Source of the DNA: a bacterium 1xD8-48
GTDB lineage: Bacteria; Bacillota; Clostridia; Lachnospirales; Lachnospiraceae
Reading direction: 5' to 3'
Length of the DNA stretch: 64,000 bases
Assembly (NCBI GenBank): GCA_009917455.1
Contig: QZDS01000025.1
Location: forward strand, 1-64,000
Position 1 is the stretch's first letter; the number at the start of each line of letters is the position of its first letter. The notes beneath the pieces are model-generated. The model was given only the letters and a program-made list of their open reading frames with translations, was not told the DNA's origin and made no database searches. Of the stretch, positions 42,373-52,183 are shown piece after piece. A program made the position numbers and the translations under genes.

Positions 42373-44670
42373 ATGAGTATATACGATACCTTGAATGAAC
42401 AGCAGAAAAAAGGTGTTTTCACAACAGAGGGGCCGGTGCTTCTGCTGGCGGGAGCCGGTTCCGGCAAGACCAGGGTTCTGACTCACAGAATTGCCTATCT
42501 GATTGACGAGCTGGGGGTCAATCCCTGGAATATCATGGCGATTACCTTTACCAACAAGGCTGCCGGGGAAATGAAGGAACGGGTGGAGAAAATTGTGGGG
42601 ATGGGCTCGGACAGCATCTGGGTTACTACATTTCATTCCACCTGCATCAGAATACTTCACCGCTACGGCGACCGTCTGGGGTATAAAAACAATTTTACTG
42701 TTTACGATACGGACGACCAGAAGTCGGTCATGAAGGAAGTCTGCAAAAGACTCATGATTGACCCCAAAATGATGAAGGAAAAAAGTATCCTTTCGGCAAT
42801 TTCCAAAGCAAAGGACGAACTGATTTCCCCGGAGGAATATGCCCTTTCAGCAATGGGAGATTTCCGTAAGCAGAAAATTGCCCAGGCCTACAGCGAATAT
42901 CAGGCAACCTTAAAAAAGAGCAACGCAATGGATTTCGACGATTTGATTGTCAAAACCGTGGAGCTGTTTAAGGCGGATAAGGAGGTGCTTAAGGGGTATC
43001 AGAATCGTTTTAAGTATATCATGGTGGACGAGTATCAGGACACCAACACGGCTCAGTTTGAGCTGATAAGGCTGCTTGCGGAAAGCCATCATAATCTGTG
43101 TGTGGTAGGGGACGACGACCAGTCAATTTATAAGTTCAGAGGAGCCAATATCAGAAATATCCTTGATTTCGAGCAGGTCTATCCGGAGGCGGAGGTGATT
43201 CGTTTAGAGCAGAACTATCGCTCCACACAGAACATACTGGACGCTGCAAATGCCGTGATTTCCAATAATAAAGGGAGAAAAATTAAAACTCTCTGGACGG
43301 ACAGAGACGGTGGAAAAAGGGTGTTATTCAGGCAGTTTTTCAATGCCTTTGAGGAAGCCGAGTTTATCGTGGACGATATTGCCCGCAAATGCCGGAAAAA
43401 GGAAGCGGATTACAGCGACTGCGCCGTGCTTTTCCGTACAAACGCCCAGGCCAGACTTCTGGAAGAACGTTTCGTGGTGGAAGGGATTCCCTACAATGTA
43501 GTGGGTGGAACAAACTTTTATGCCCGAAAGGAAATCAAGGATTTGCTGGCCTATCTGAAGACCATCGACAACGGACTGGACGATTTGGCAGTAAAACGTA
43601 TTATCAATGTGCCCAGACGAGGAATTGGGATGGCCACGATTGTAAAGGTGCAGGATTATGCGGACAGGGAGGAAATCAGCTTTTACGAGGCGCTTAAGCA
43701 TGCGGAGCGGATTCCGGGCATGGGAAGAACCGCCGCGAAAATCACCCCTTTCGTAACGATGATACAGGTTTTCAGGAGCAGGGCGGAAATATACGGCTTA
43801 AGCGATTTGATAAAGGATATCATCGAAACCACCGGTTATGTGAAGGAGCTGGAGGATTCCGACGAGGAAAACGCTGAGAGCCGAATAGAGAACATCGACG
43901 AATTAATCAGCAAAATTGTGTCCTTTGAAGAAGCGCACAATCAGCCTACCCTTCGGGAGTTCCTTGAGGAGGTCGCCCTTGTGGCGGATATCGACAATGT
44001 GGAAAACGACAGTAACAAGGTGCTTTTAATGACGCTGCACAGCGCAAAAGGACTGGAATTTCCCCATGTATATCTGGCAGGAATGGAGGACGGCGTTTTC
44101 CCCAGCTACATGACGATTTCATCGGACGATCCGGAGGAAATCGAGGAGGAGCGGCGGCTGGCCTATGTGGGAATTACCCGGGCTAAAGAAAGCCTGACAC
44201 TTTGCAGCGCAAGGCTTCGTATGATTCGCGGAGAGACCCATATGAATCCGGTAAGCCGTTTTGTCATGGAAATTCCCGATGGACTGCTTGATGACGGCGA
44301 GCCGGAATCGGAATCCGGCGCAGAGAGCTTTGGCGGGACGAGCCAGAAGACGGAGACAGGCTATGGGGCGCCTGCGGCAAAGTATAAGCCGGCGGCTGTC
44401 TTAAAGCCTAAAAGAACAGCTGCGGAAATTAAACCCTTTATCGCAGGCGGCGGCGCGGCGGCTCTGAAAGCGGCCGGAATTCAGAAAGGCGCTGTCAGCG
44501 GAGGAAAACCTGAATATGATATAGGAGACAGAGTAAAACATGTAAAGTACGGCGAAGGAACGGTTATGGATTTGGAGCCGGGGCCCAGAGATTATAAGGT
44601 CACTGTGGATTTTGACGGGAGCGGTCAGAAAATTATGTACGCCGGTTTTGCCAGATTGGTGAAAATTTGA
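42373..44670 (+). CDS. pcrA: ATP-dependent DNA helicase PcrA/UvrD
   Basis: 765-aa superfamily 1A 3'-5' helicase for repair and rolling-circle replication. Walker A AGAGSGKTR is at residues ~26-34, motif II is VDEYQDTN, motif III is VGDDDQSIYKFRGA, and motif VI is LAYVGITRAKESL. The C-terminal end has the PcrA Tudor-like domain (IGDRVKHVKYGEGTVMDLE). The linker before it is Glu/Ala-rich. It starts 12 bases after the zinc-ribbon gene after AAGGAG. The length matches the family. Confidence 0.95.
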   Translation: MSIYDTLNEQQKKGVFTTEGPVLLLAGAGSGKTRVLTHRIAYLIDELGVNPWNIMAITFTNKAAGEMKERVEKIVGMGSDSIWVTTFHSTCIRILHRYGDRLGYKNNFTVYDTDDQKSVMKEVCKRLMIDPKMMKEKSILSAISKAKDELISPEEYALSAMGDFRKQKIAQAYSEYQATLKKSNAMDFDDLIVKTVELFKADKEVLKGYQNRFKYIMVDEYQDTNTAQFELIRLLAESHHNLCVVGDDDQSIYKFRGANIRNILDFEQVYPEAEVIRLEQNYRSTQNILDAANAVISNNKGRKIKTLWTDRDGGKRVLFRQFFNAFEEAEFIVDDIARKCRKKEADYSDCAVLFRTNAQARLLEERFVVEGIPYNVVGGTNFYARKEIKDLLAYLKTIDNGLDDLAVKRIINVPRRGIGMATIVKVQDYADREEISFYEALKHAERIPGMGRTAAKITPFVTMIQVFRSRAEIYGLSDLIKDIIETTGYVKELEDSDEENAESRIENIDELISKIVSFEEAHNQPTLREFLEEVALVADIDNVENDSNKVLLMTLHSAKGLEFPHVYLAGMEDGVFPSYMTISSDDPEEIEEERRLAYVGITRAKESLTLCSARLRMIRGETHMNPVSRFVMEIPDGLLDDGEPESESGAESFGGTSQKTETGYGAPAAKYKPAAVLKPKRTAAEIKPFIAGGGAAALKAAGIQKGAVSGGKPEYDIGDRVKHVKYGEGTVMDLEPGPRDYKVTVDFDGSGQKIMYAGFARLVKI

Positions 44671-44811
44671 AATTTTTGTTAAGTTTTTCATTTTGGAGTA
44701 GTAAATTTTCTCTGTAAATGTTATATTATTAAACAGAAAGGAAATAATAATTCAAAAAGCCAATTTACTAAAAATGAATGCAGGTATTGCGGGAAAGGGA
44801 GGCATACACAA

Positions 44812-45126
44812 ATGAATACATGGAACAAGATTGAAGAATTAATGGACTTCGTTAAAACTCATGACGTAAAGGAACTAAAGGATTACTGGAATCGCAAAGA
44901 GGAAAAGAAAGACAATACGCTTCTCTGGATTCTGGCGGTTATTGGCGCAGTTGCGGCAGTTGCGGGAATTGCCTACGCGGTATACCGTTATCTCACCCCT
45001 GATTATCTGGAAGACTTTGACGATGATTTTGACGACGACTTTGATGATGATTTCTTCGAGGACGAGGAAGACGCTCCGGAAGAAAAGACTGAAAAGACCG
45101 AAGAAGCCGCTAAGGAAGCAGAATAA
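44812..45126 (+). CDS. Small membrane protein with acidic repeat tail
   Basis: 104-aa protein. A soluble N-terminal helix (~33 residues) is followed by one membrane helix (LLWILAVIGAVAAVAGIAYAVYRYL), then a strongly acidic tail with tandem DDDFDDDF units and Glu/Lys/Ala-rich end. The acidic run is encoded by a short GACGAT-type repeat that could vary in length. It is likely membrane-anchored with the tail in the cytosol. AAGGGAGG lies upstream. Not assigned to a family with confidence. Confidence 0.7.
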   Translation: MNTWNKIEELMDFVKTHDVKELKDYWNRKEEKKDNTLLWILAVIGAVAAVAGIAYAVYRYLTPDYLEDFDDDFDDDFDDDFFEDEEDAPEEKTEKTEEAAKEAE

Positions 45127-45152
45127 AGAAAGGCTGGATGAAAGACAGGATG

Positions 45153-45183
45153 CGGGATGTACAGAAATGTACATCCCGTTTTT
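45153..45183 (+). terminator. Terminator of the acidic membrane protein gene
   Basis: CGGGATGTAC (45153-45162) pairs perfectly with GTACATCCCG (45169-45178), followed by TTTTT. Confidence 0.9.
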
Positions 45184-45272
45184 GAGGCAGCCATCAAAAG
45201 AATCTGTATCTGCGAAGCAGGCACGGGCTTCTTTTGGAACGTGTACACAGAAATGAGGAATTGAGGAAGCTT

Positions 45273-46709
45273 ATGAAAAAAGGCGATATATTAACCGGAA
45301 ATGTAAAACAGGTGGATTTCCCGGGAAAAGGGATTGTGGAGACTGATGAAGGAACCTGCGTGGTAAAAAACGTGCTTCCCGGGCAGAAAATAACCTTTGC
45401 GGTACAGAAAAAGCGGAACGGAAGGGCGGAGGGCAGGCTTTTGCAGGTGGATGAAAAGTCGCCTCTGGAGAGAGAAAGTCCCTGTCCCCATTTTGGAGAC
45501 TGCGGAGGCTGTATGTACCTTTCCCTTCCCTATGAAACCCAGCTTGCCATTAAGGAGGCACAGGTGAAAAAGCTTCTGGACAGCGTGCTTGACCGACAGC
45601 AGGAGGAGTGGCAGTTTGAAGGGATTAAGGCAAGCCCGTCGGAATTTTTCTACCGTAATAAGATGGAATTTTCCTTTGGAGACGAATATAAGGACGGCCC
45701 TCTTTCCCTTGGCATGCACAAAAGAGGGAGCTTTTATGATATTGTAACTGTCAGGGACTGTCAGATAGTGGATGAGGATTACCGGCAGATACTGAATTTC
45801 ACGAGAGATTATTTTGAGGGATGCAGCTTTTACCACAGGCTCCGCCATGAGGGATATCTGCGGCATCTTCTGATTCGGAAGGCGGTAAAAACCGGTGAAA
45901 TCCTGATAGCTCTGGTGACCACCTCCCAGCCTTGTGCCGGAGCCGGTAAAGTGAATTCCTGGAAGGAGGAACTGCTGAAACTGGAGTTAAAGGGACGTAT
46001 AGCGGGGATTTTGCATATCATAAACGATTCTGTGGCGGATGTGGTACAAAGCGACGGCACCGAAATTTTGTACGGACAGGATTACTTTTATGAGGAGCTT
46101 TTGGGACTGAAGTTTAAGATTTCCGTTTTTTCCTTTTTCCAGACCAATACATCAGGAGCGGAAGTGCTGTATGAAACGGCAAGAGAATATATCGGCGATT
46201 TGGATGCGACAGGGGAAGCGAAGGCGGGAGTGTCTGAACCGAGTGAAAATACAGATTCCGGGAAGGTAGTCTTTGATTTATACAGCGGGACAGGAACTAT
46301 AGCGCAGCTTATGGCGCCGGCTGCAAAAAAGGTAATCGGGGTGGAAATTGTTAAGGAGGCGGTGGATGCCGCCAGAAAAAATGCAGAGCTGAATCAGTTA
46401 CATAACTGTGAATTTATTGCCGGCGATGTGCTTAAGGTTTTGGATGAGATTGAGGAAAAGCCTGATTTTATTATCCTTGACCCGCCAAGGGATGGTATCC
46501 ATCCGAAAGCGCTGAAAAAGATTATCGGATACGGAGTGGAAAGACTAGTGTATATTTCCTGTAAGCCAACCAGCCTTGTACGGGATTTGGAGGTGTTTCT
46601 GGAAAATGGTTATATAGTGGTAAGGGCGGTGGCGGCAGACCAGTTCCCGTGGACGGCGGGGATTGAGACTGTGTGCCTTTTGAGAAACCTGAAATCTAAG
46701 CCTATTTGA
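45273..46709 (+). CDS. rlmD: 23S rRNA (uracil-5-)-methyltransferase RlmD/RumA type
   Basis: 478-aa SAM-dependent RNA m5U methyltransferase. An N-terminal TRAM domain comes first (residues ~1-60), then the iron-sulphur Cys set CPHFGDCGGC, the SAM-binding DLYSGTGTIAQLMA, the motif LDPPRDGIHPKAL and the catalytic Cys region VYISCKPTSLVRDL. Members modify U747 or U1939 of 23S rRNA. ATG 45273 is chosen because GAGGAAG lies just before it; an open TTG start at 45234 adds 13 unneeded residues. A bidirectional terminator follows. Confidence 0.9.
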   Translation: MKKGDILTGNVKQVDFPGKGIVETDEGTCVVKNVLPGQKITFAVQKKRNGRAEGRLLQVDEKSPLERESPCPHFGDCGGCMYLSLPYETQLAIKEAQVKKLLDSVLDRQQEEWQFEGIKASPSEFFYRNKMEFSFGDEYKDGPLSLGMHKRGSFYDIVTVRDCQIVDEDYRQILNFTRDYFEGCSFYHRLRHEGYLRHLLIRKAVKTGEILIALVTTSQPCAGAGKVNSWKEELLKLELKGRIAGILHIINDSVADVVQSDGTEILYGQDYFYEELLGLKFKISVFSFFQTNTSGAEVLYETAREYIGDLDATGEAKAGVSEPSENTDSGKVVFDLYSGTGTIAQLMAPAAKKVIGVEIVKEAVDAARKNAELNQLHNCEFIAGDVLKVLDEIEEKPDFIILDPPRDGIHPKALKKIIGYGVERLVYISCKPTSLVRDLEVFLENGYIVVRAVAADQFPWTAGIETVCLLRNLKSKPI

Positions 46710-46710
46710 A

Positions 46711-46750
46711 TGAATCAGCGGCTTTGGACTATTTCAAAGCCGCTGATTCA
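46711..46750. terminator. Bidirectional terminator
   Basis: TGAATCAGCGGCTTTG (46711-46726) pairs over 16 bases with CAAAGCCGCTGATTCA (46735-46750) between convergent rlmD and the chemoreceptor gene. Confidence 0.85.
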
Positions 46751-46765
46751 TCTTAAGTCTCACAT

Positions 46766-48448
46766 TTATCTTTTTCTCAGCTTAAACCGCTGAACAGAAA
46801 CCTTCAGTTCTTCCGCCTGCTCATAAAGCTCCTGAGCGGAGGCCGCGGATTTTTCCGCTGTGGAAGCGTTAGTCTGCACCACGTCGGAAATCTGCCGCAT
46901 TCCCAGCGTCAACTGGTGAAGAGCCTGAGACTGCTGCTGGGCGGAAGCGGCGATATTCTCAACCAGTTCCGTTGATTTGTGTGCGCTTGCAACGCCTTCC
47001 GACAGGGTATGTGTGGTATCCGAAGTAAGGGAAGTGCCCTGTTCTACCATATCCATAGAGGTTTTAATCAGTTTGGAGATATCGGAAGCGGCAACGGCGC
47101 TCTTATTGGCAAGATTACGAACCTCCTCGGCAACCACCGCAAAGCCTTTACCGGCCTCGCCGGCACGGGCGGCTTCAACCGCCGCGTTAAGCGCAAGAAT
47201 ATTTGTCTGGGAGGAAATATCTTCAATTGTCTTAATAATACCGCCGATTTTAAGGGACGACTGGGAAATGTTTTCCATGGCGGTTGTCAGCTGCTGCATT
47301 TTCTCATTGCATGCCTCCAGGAGTCTTACGGATTCCAAAGTGGATTTTTGCGCGTTATCGGTATCGGCAGAAGTGTGGTCAAGCTCGCTTGATATTTCCT
47401 GAATACTTGACGAGAGCTGTTCTACCGCGGCGGCCTGTTCCACTGCGCCGCTTGAAAGGGTCTGGGCGTCGGAAGCCATTTGTTCGGATTCCTGTGACAC
47501 CTGCTGCGCCGTAATATTAATTTTAAGGAGAGCGTTGTTGAGGGAATCCAGAATTTCTTTCATGGCTGTCTGAATAGGAAGAAATTCACCCCGGTAATTG
47601 TTGGTAATCGTTAAATCCATCTGACCCTGCGCCATTTGCGACAGATTGTAGTCAATATCGTTTATGTAGGTTTTAAGTTCTTTCTTAGTCTCGTGGATAG
47701 AATCCACCAGCATTCCAATCTCGGATGTATCGGGCGTAAGCCGGAACTCGGCGGAAAGGTTGCCGCCGGAGATTTCCTTCATCTGGTCCCTGACGGATAT
47801 TACCGGACGCAGTACCCGGCGCTGGATAAATACCATATTTAAAATCTGTATAAATGCCACCAGAGCCAGCGCGGCAATCATTCTTACCTTGATGGATTCC
47901 GACCGGACTGTCAAAGAACTGATTTCGTCCATAGTTCTGTTGTCCAAATCGGCAAGAAACTGTTCTTTTAATGAATTGATTTCCGCGATGGAAGAGTTGT
48001 AGGTTTGTCCGTAGACGTAATCAATGGCCTCGTCCATTTTTCCGGATTTTACGTTTTCCATGGCTTTTTCCTCAAAGGGAACCAGGGTATTGGAAATGGC
48101 GGACATATCGGTTATCATTTTCTGTTCAGCTTCTGTTATGCCGATTTCCTGCATGGCTGCAACGCCGATTTCGCGGTTTTTCAGGGTGTTGATTTCATTC
48201 CAGTAGTTGTCATAATGCACCTCGTCGCCGGTAGCTGCATAGGCGCGTACTTCATTGGTCAGATAAGCAGAGCCGTTCATAAAACGATTTGCATTGTAAG
48301 TAAGCGCAAAGCGGTTTTCATTGGCTCTGTCAAGCTGAAGATTTACCTTGCTGAAGTTTAGCAGGGAAATCATTAAAAATAAAAGTGAAAGGATAGAGAT
48401 TCCGTTTAAAATGAAAGACAGAACCAGTTGACTGATGGATTTCTTCAT
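46766..48448 (-). CDS. Methyl-accepting chemotaxis protein, membrane type
   Basis: 560-aa chemoreceptor. It has an N-terminal transmembrane helix (~8-30), an outer four-helix-type sensor (~30-190), a second helix (~190-210), a HAMP region, and the signalling domain with the hairpin tip [39 protein letters not shown]. It should pass ligand signals to CheA/CheW. It lies next to a soluble CZB chemoreceptor on the same strand, separated by a terminator. No che or flagellar genes are in the window. Confidence 0.93.
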   Translation of the reverse strand: MKKSISQLVLSFILNGISILSLLFLMISLLNFSKVNLQLDRANENRFALTYNANRFMNGSAYLTNEVRAYAATGDEVHYDNYWNEINTLKNREIGVAAMQEIGITEAEQKMITDMSAISNTLVPFEEKAMENVKSGKMDEAIDYVYGQTYNSSIAEINSLKEQFLADLDNRTMDEISSLTVRSESIKVRMIAALALVAFIQILNMVFIQRRVLRPVISVRDQMKEISGGNLSAEFRLTPDTSEIGMLVDSIHETKKELKTYINDIDYNLSQMAQGQMDLTITNNYRGEFLPIQTAMKEILDSLNNALLKINITAQQVSQESEQMASDAQTLSSGAVEQAAAVEQLSSSIQEISSELDHTSADTDNAQKSTLESVRLLEACNEKMQQLTTAMENISQSSLKIGGIIKTIEDISSQTNILALNAAVEAARAGEAGKGFAVVAEEVRNLANKSAVAASDISKLIKTSMDMVEQGTSLTSDTTHTLSEGVASAHKSTELVENIAASAQQQSQALHQLTLGMRQISDVVQTNASTAEKSAASAQELYEQAEELKVSVQRFKLRKR

Positions 48449-48490
48449 ATTGACGACTCCTTTTAATTTTCTTAACGTCTGGCTTTTAAA

Positions 48491-48527
48491 AAGAGCATTT
48501 TCAAGCCACCGGACTGAAAATGCTCTT
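48491..48527 (-). terminator. Terminator of the CZB chemoreceptor gene
   Basis: On the minus strand AAGAGCATTTTCA pairs with TGAAAATGCTCTT, followed by Ts. It separates the two chemoreceptor genes. Confidence 0.75.
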
Positions 48528-48541
48528 TGGCAGGTTACTGT

Positions 48542-49900
48542 TTATGCGATATCTTCTTTTGCATACTGTAAAATTCTTTCCATGTCTGAAATCAGCTCTC
48601 TGGAGTAAAGCTCCACCTCGCGGTAAATTTGTTCTGCATCCATATAGGCCTGACGCTTGATGGCTTCCATAACGCTCGCGCCGTATTTGTGGAATTTCTG
48701 GTGCTTTGCGCCGAGACTGTCCCAGATAGGAAGCACTCCCGGGATATTAGGGGTCATGGCATAGTAGAAATGTCCAAAACCGCATTTGGAGGAGTCAAGC
48801 TGCAGCGGGGTGATTTCCCGCGTTTTTACCATTTTTTTCAGGTTATCCAGCCAGGCATGATGGGATGAAATTGCATTCTCCATGTACTGGGCGAATTCCT
48901 GTGTTTTCAGATGGTAAAAAGCGTCCTTTGTCATATCGCCCATTTCCTTTACGGTGGCGTCCAGTATCTTTTCAATATCTACCACCGGCTGCGTGGCCTT
49001 GCGCAAATCCTGTCCGACCTCCTGCATAAAGTTGTTGCTTTCTTTTAACTGATTTTCCATCTCCGCCATGGAATTGCTGATTTCTTCGCTGGCGGTGGCA
49101 ATAGAGCTGATGGAATTGTTTACCATGGAAACATACTGCTGGCTTTCGCTGTTTAATTTCCATGCAGTATTGATTTTATCCGCCATGGAAACTAAAGAGT
49201 CAATTGTGTCCGTTGAACTGCTGACGCTCTTTTGGGAAGCGGTTTTTATGTTCTCCAGAAAAGAGCCCATGCTGCCGGTGAGCTTTTGTGTCTCTACCGA
49301 CAATTCACGGATTTCATTGGCCACAACGGCAAAGCCTTTTCCGGCTTCCCCTGCTCTTGCAGCTTCAACGGAAGCGTTCAGCGCAAGCAGGTTGGTCTGC
49401 ATGGAAATATTATCAATTCCTGCAATCACATTGCTTAAACGGTTAATAATATCTGTCAGTTCATCCATGTCCTGTTTCATCTGGCGGGAAACGTTAATTG
49501 TCATGTCGGACAATTCCTTGATGGCCGTCAGTTCCTTCTGGCCGGCTTCTATTTTCTGGTAAACCTCGCCGGTATCTTCCGAAACCCTGACAATTGTACG
49601 TGTCAGTTCTTTGTGCTGATTGTTTGAATTTCCTTCTCCGTTTCCAAAAATAGTTTCCGTGGCGTCTGAAATTCTCCGGGAGATATCTTCTATTTTGTCT
49701 GTCTGGTGCTGCATTGTCAAATCAAGGGAGCTGATTTGCATGACAGCCTTGATATTTTTTTCAAAAATTTTCGCAAATCGGGTTCTTCCCACTGACAGCC
49801 GCTGGTAAATGTTATTCAGTTCCGGGTCTTTAGAATAATCGTTTTCTTTCATTTCAGAAACAGCCCGCATAAGTACAGCTTTTTTGGTTTTAATCGCCAT
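48542..49900 (-). CDS. Soluble chemoreceptor with C-terminal CZB domain
   Basis: 452-aa cytoplasmic methyl-accepting protein without membrane helices. The signalling tip ([37 protein letters not shown]) is at mid-protein. The C-terminal ~110 residues match the zinc-binding CZB domain ([11 protein letters not shown]...[13 protein letters not shown]...[12 protein letters not shown]), whose His/Cys set binds zinc and, in known members, senses hypochlorite or zinc. It is separated from the next chemoreceptor by its terminator. A ribosome site GAGGATATG is upstream. Confidence 0.92.
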   Translation of the reverse strand: MAIKTKKAVLMRAVSEMKENDYSKDPELNNIYQRLSVGRTRFAKIFEKNIKAVMQISSLDLTMQHQTDKIEDISRRISDATETIFGNGEGNSNNQHKELTRTIVRVSEDTGEVYQKIEAGQKELTAIKELSDMTINVSRQMKQDMDELTDIINRLSNVIAGIDNISMQTNLLALNASVEAARAGEAGKGFAVVANEIRELSVETQKLTGSMGSFLENIKTASQKSVSSSTDTIDSLVSMADKINTAWKLNSESQQYVSMVNNSISSIATASEEISNSMAEMENQLKESNNFMQEVGQDLRKATQPVVDIEKILDATVKEMGDMTKDAFYHLKTQEFAQYMENAISSHHAWLDNLKKMVKTREITPLQLDSSKCGFGHFYYAMTPNIPGVLPIWDSLGAKHQKFHKYGASVMEAIKRQAYMDAEQIYREVELYSRELISDMERILQYAKEDIA

Positions 49901-50165
49901 TTACATATCCTCATCACTTTCTTTAGAATTAAACTGTCTAATTCTATCATACGTTTTTTTTTACTTTTTGCAAGTTCTTTTCGATTTTTATTTGAACCAT
50001 TTTACGGAAAATTGAAAAAGCAATAATACAGGAGCCGAAATTACTATATAAAATACCGTATAATATACAAAAGAATGGACAAAAGAAGCTACTTCGCCTT
50101 TACAAAAAGTGCGGTATGGAGTATGATAAAATTATCAAAATTGTTGCGTATATATGGAGGTACAG

Positions 50166-50507
50166 ATGGAAGAGAGAAGACGAACCAACCGCAGAACGCT
50201 GGTGTCCAGTCTTGTGATAAAAAGACTGGACGGAAGCGGACAGGAAGAGGCGGAAATTGAAATTGTAGATGTATCAAAAACCGGTATCGGATTTACCTGC
50301 AGTAAGCTTTTGGACATCGGGGCAGTATATGAATCTTTCCTGAGAATCTGGACACAGGAAGTGCTCCACGCTTTCCTTGAAATTGTCAGAATTGAAAAAA
50401 AGGGAAAAGAGTTCAACTACGGTGCAATTTTTATCGGCATGCCGGAGTCTGACGCCCTCAGAATCGAGGCGTATGACACGATAGAGAGCATGAAAGAGAA
50501 TAACTAA
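50166..50507 (+). CDS. PilZ domain protein
   Basis: 113-aa single-domain protein with the c-di-GMP-binding PilZ pattern: an Arg-rich RRRTNRRT near the start and DVSKTGIGF (D-x-S-x-x-G) about 30 residues later. It is likely to bind c-di-GMP and affect motility or surface behaviour, in keeping with the chemoreceptors next door. ATG 50166 is chosen with GGAGG five bases upstream; ATG 50154 overlaps that ribosome site. A terminator follows. Confidence 0.85.
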   Translation: MEERRRTNRRTLVSSLVIKRLDGSGQEEAEIEIVDVSKTGIGFTCSKLLDIGAVYESFLRIWTQEVLHAFLEIVRIEKKGKEFNYGAIFIGMPESDALRIEAYDTIESMKENN

Positions 50508-50514
50508 GGCGGGG

Positions 50515-50548
50515 AAAAGGGGTTGTTGATCTGCAGCAGCCCTTTTTT
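50515..50548 (+). terminator. Terminator after the PilZ gene
   Basis: AAAAGGGGTTGTTG (50515-50528) pairs with CAGCAGCCCTTTT with one bulge and wobble pairs, then a T run. It makes a VanZ start at 50523 unlikely. Confidence 0.75.
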
Positions 50549-50597
50549 ACTTTGTACAGAAAAACTTTTGAAAATTGACAGGGAGTTAAACAGAAAT

Positions 50598-51095
50598 TTG
50601 AGATTAAAGAAAATTTACACAATAACGGCGGTCATTCTGCTGATTGCACTGTATGTCGTGATATTTTGCTTTTCGGCGGAAGACGGGGAATCATCGTCAC
50701 GTGCCAGCGCCGCCGTGACGGAAGCGCTTCTTAAAGGCTACTATGGAATTGTGGGAGGACACAAAAAAGCACTGCCCGAAATGGTTTTGATGCTGGAGGG
50801 ACTTGTCAGAAAGACGGCTCATTTTACAGAGTATCTGTGTATGGGGCTGTTGTCCTGCAGTATCTTAGATTTGTGGTATCAGCCTGTGTGGCGGGGAAGG
50901 CTGCTCGCAGGCTTACAGATTCTTGTTTCAGCCTCTCTGGACGAGTTCCATCAATATTTTATCCCCGGAAGGAACGCCGCCTTTAAGGACGTGATGATTG
51001 ACACGGCAGGCGGCGTAACAGGTATCATGCTGTTCCTTCTTTTTAAAAGCATTTATTATATGATAAAACGGCTGCAAAAGAAAACGGCTCAGTAA
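50598..51095 (+). CDS. VanZ family membrane protein
   Basis: About 165-aa membrane protein with four hydrophobic segments and the VanZ signature: FSAEDGESSS, RKTAHFTEYLCMGLL, and DEFHQYFIPGRNAAFKDVMIDTAGG. VanZ relatives affect glycopeptide and lipopeptide tolerance or envelope assembly. The start is uncertain: TTG 50598 has GGGAG 12 bases upstream, and a longer frame from 50523 passes through the PilZ terminator. It ends overlapping tyrA by seven bases on the opposite strand. Confidence 0.82.
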   Translation: MRLKKIYTITAVILLIALYVVIFCFSAEDGESSSRASAAVTEALLKGYYGIVGGHKKALPEMVLMLEGLVRKTAHFTEYLCMGLLSCSILDLWYQPVWRGRLLAGLQILVSASLDEFHQYFIPGRNAAFKDVMIDTAGGVTGIMLFLLFKSIYYMIKRLQKKTAQ

Positions 51096-52183
51096 ATGGT
51101 ATACCCTTTGGCTGAAAGAATTTTTGCAGCTTTTTCAATGCTTTCCTTCTCATAAAATTCTACCCGGAGCACGCCGTCCTCCTGTTCCCTGTTGTGGGTA
51201 ATCCCGATATTTTTAATGCTGATTTGCTGTAATGCCAGAATCGTAGCGACTGCGGCCAGAGCGCCGGGTTCGTCGGTGATATCCACGCGTATTGAAAAAA
51301 CCTTTTTAATCGGGCCGCTGGAGGCTTCTATGAAGGAATCCCGATACGCCCTTGCCTCGTCAAAAAACGCATACAACTTTTCAGGCTGTGCATTTTCAAT
51401 CGCCTTTTGTATCCGCATAAGAGAGCTGATGTAAGCATTTAGCAAAGAGGAGATATTTTTACTGTTGGTAAGGCATATCTGCTGCCACATGGCAGGAGAT
51501 GAGGAAGCAATTCTTGTAATATCCTTAAATCCCCCCGCGGCAATCATTTTCATGATTCCTTCCGGGGAATCCTCCTGTTTAATCAGATTGACCAAACTGG
51601 CCGCAATCACATGCGGCAGATGGCTTATGGCAGCGGTGACATAGTCGTGCATTTTAAAATCCAGTATCAGCGGAATTGCTCCAAGGGATGCAATCAGCTC
51701 TTTGAAGGCATTTACAGCGGCGGCCGGAACCCCCTCACAGGGCGTCAGAATATAATAGGCATTCTGAAGGAGCAGGGCTCTGGAATTAATGTAACCGCAG
51801 CGTTCGCTTCCGGCCATGGGATGGCCTCCGATAAAACGGTCGGAAAGGCCGGCTGCTTCAATATGTTTATGAATGTCCGACTTTGTACTGCCCACATCGG
51901 TTAATATGCAGGAGGGCGCAAGGCATTTCTTAAGCTCTGCAAGATTTCTGTTATTCTCCGCAACAGGCGCGCAGAGAAAAATGTAGTCGCAGTCCGAAAG
52001 CTCCTTTCCGATGGCGGACAGGGGCGTATCAATCACGCCGTCGTCGGCTGCCGCGCTTAAGGAGTCCTGATTGATTTCAAAGGCCATAAGGCGGCTTTTC
52101 GGGTAAAACTGGCGTATCGCCCTTGCAATGGAACCGCCAATCAGCCCCAGACCGATAAAACCGCAGGTAAAATCACTGTTCAT
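51089..52183 (-). CDS. tyrA: Prephenate dehydrogenase with ACT domain
   Basis: 364-aa NAD-dependent prephenate dehydrogenase on the tyrosine branch. The NAD loop GLGLIGGSIA is at residues ~11-20, and HxMAGSE is present as GGHPMAGSERCGY. The C-terminal ~75 residues form an ACT-like domain (SIRVDITDEPGALAAVATIL) for probable tyrosine feedback. Its start overlaps the aroF stop by 11 bases, giving a coupled aromatic operon. AGGAGC precedes it on the minus strand. Confidence 0.92.
   Translation of the reverse strand: MNSDFTCGFIGLGLIGGSIARAIRQFYPKSRLMAFEINQDSLSAAADDGVIDTPLSAIGKELSDCDYIFLCAPVAENNRNLAELKKCLAPSCILTDVGSTKSDIHKHIEAAGLSDRFIGGHPMAGSERCGYINSRALLLQNAYYILTPCEGVPAAAVNAFKELIASLGAIPLILDFKMHDYVTAAISHLPHVIAASLVNLIKQEDSPEGIMKMIAAGGFKDITRIASSSPAMWQQICLTNSKNISSLLNAYISSLMRIQKAIENAQPEKLYAFFDEARAYRDSFIEASSGPIKKVFSIRVDITDEPGALAAVATILALQQISIKNIGITHNREQEDGVLRVEFYEKESIEKAAKILSAKGYTIY

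Noticed and set aside
45003-45090. GAC/GAT repeat as a stand-alone DNA repeat or CRISPR
   Set aside because: It encodes the acidic tail of the membrane protein in frame and has no spacer structure.
50523-50597. Longer VanZ start
   Set aside because: The segment contains the PilZ terminator hairpin and has no ribosome site.
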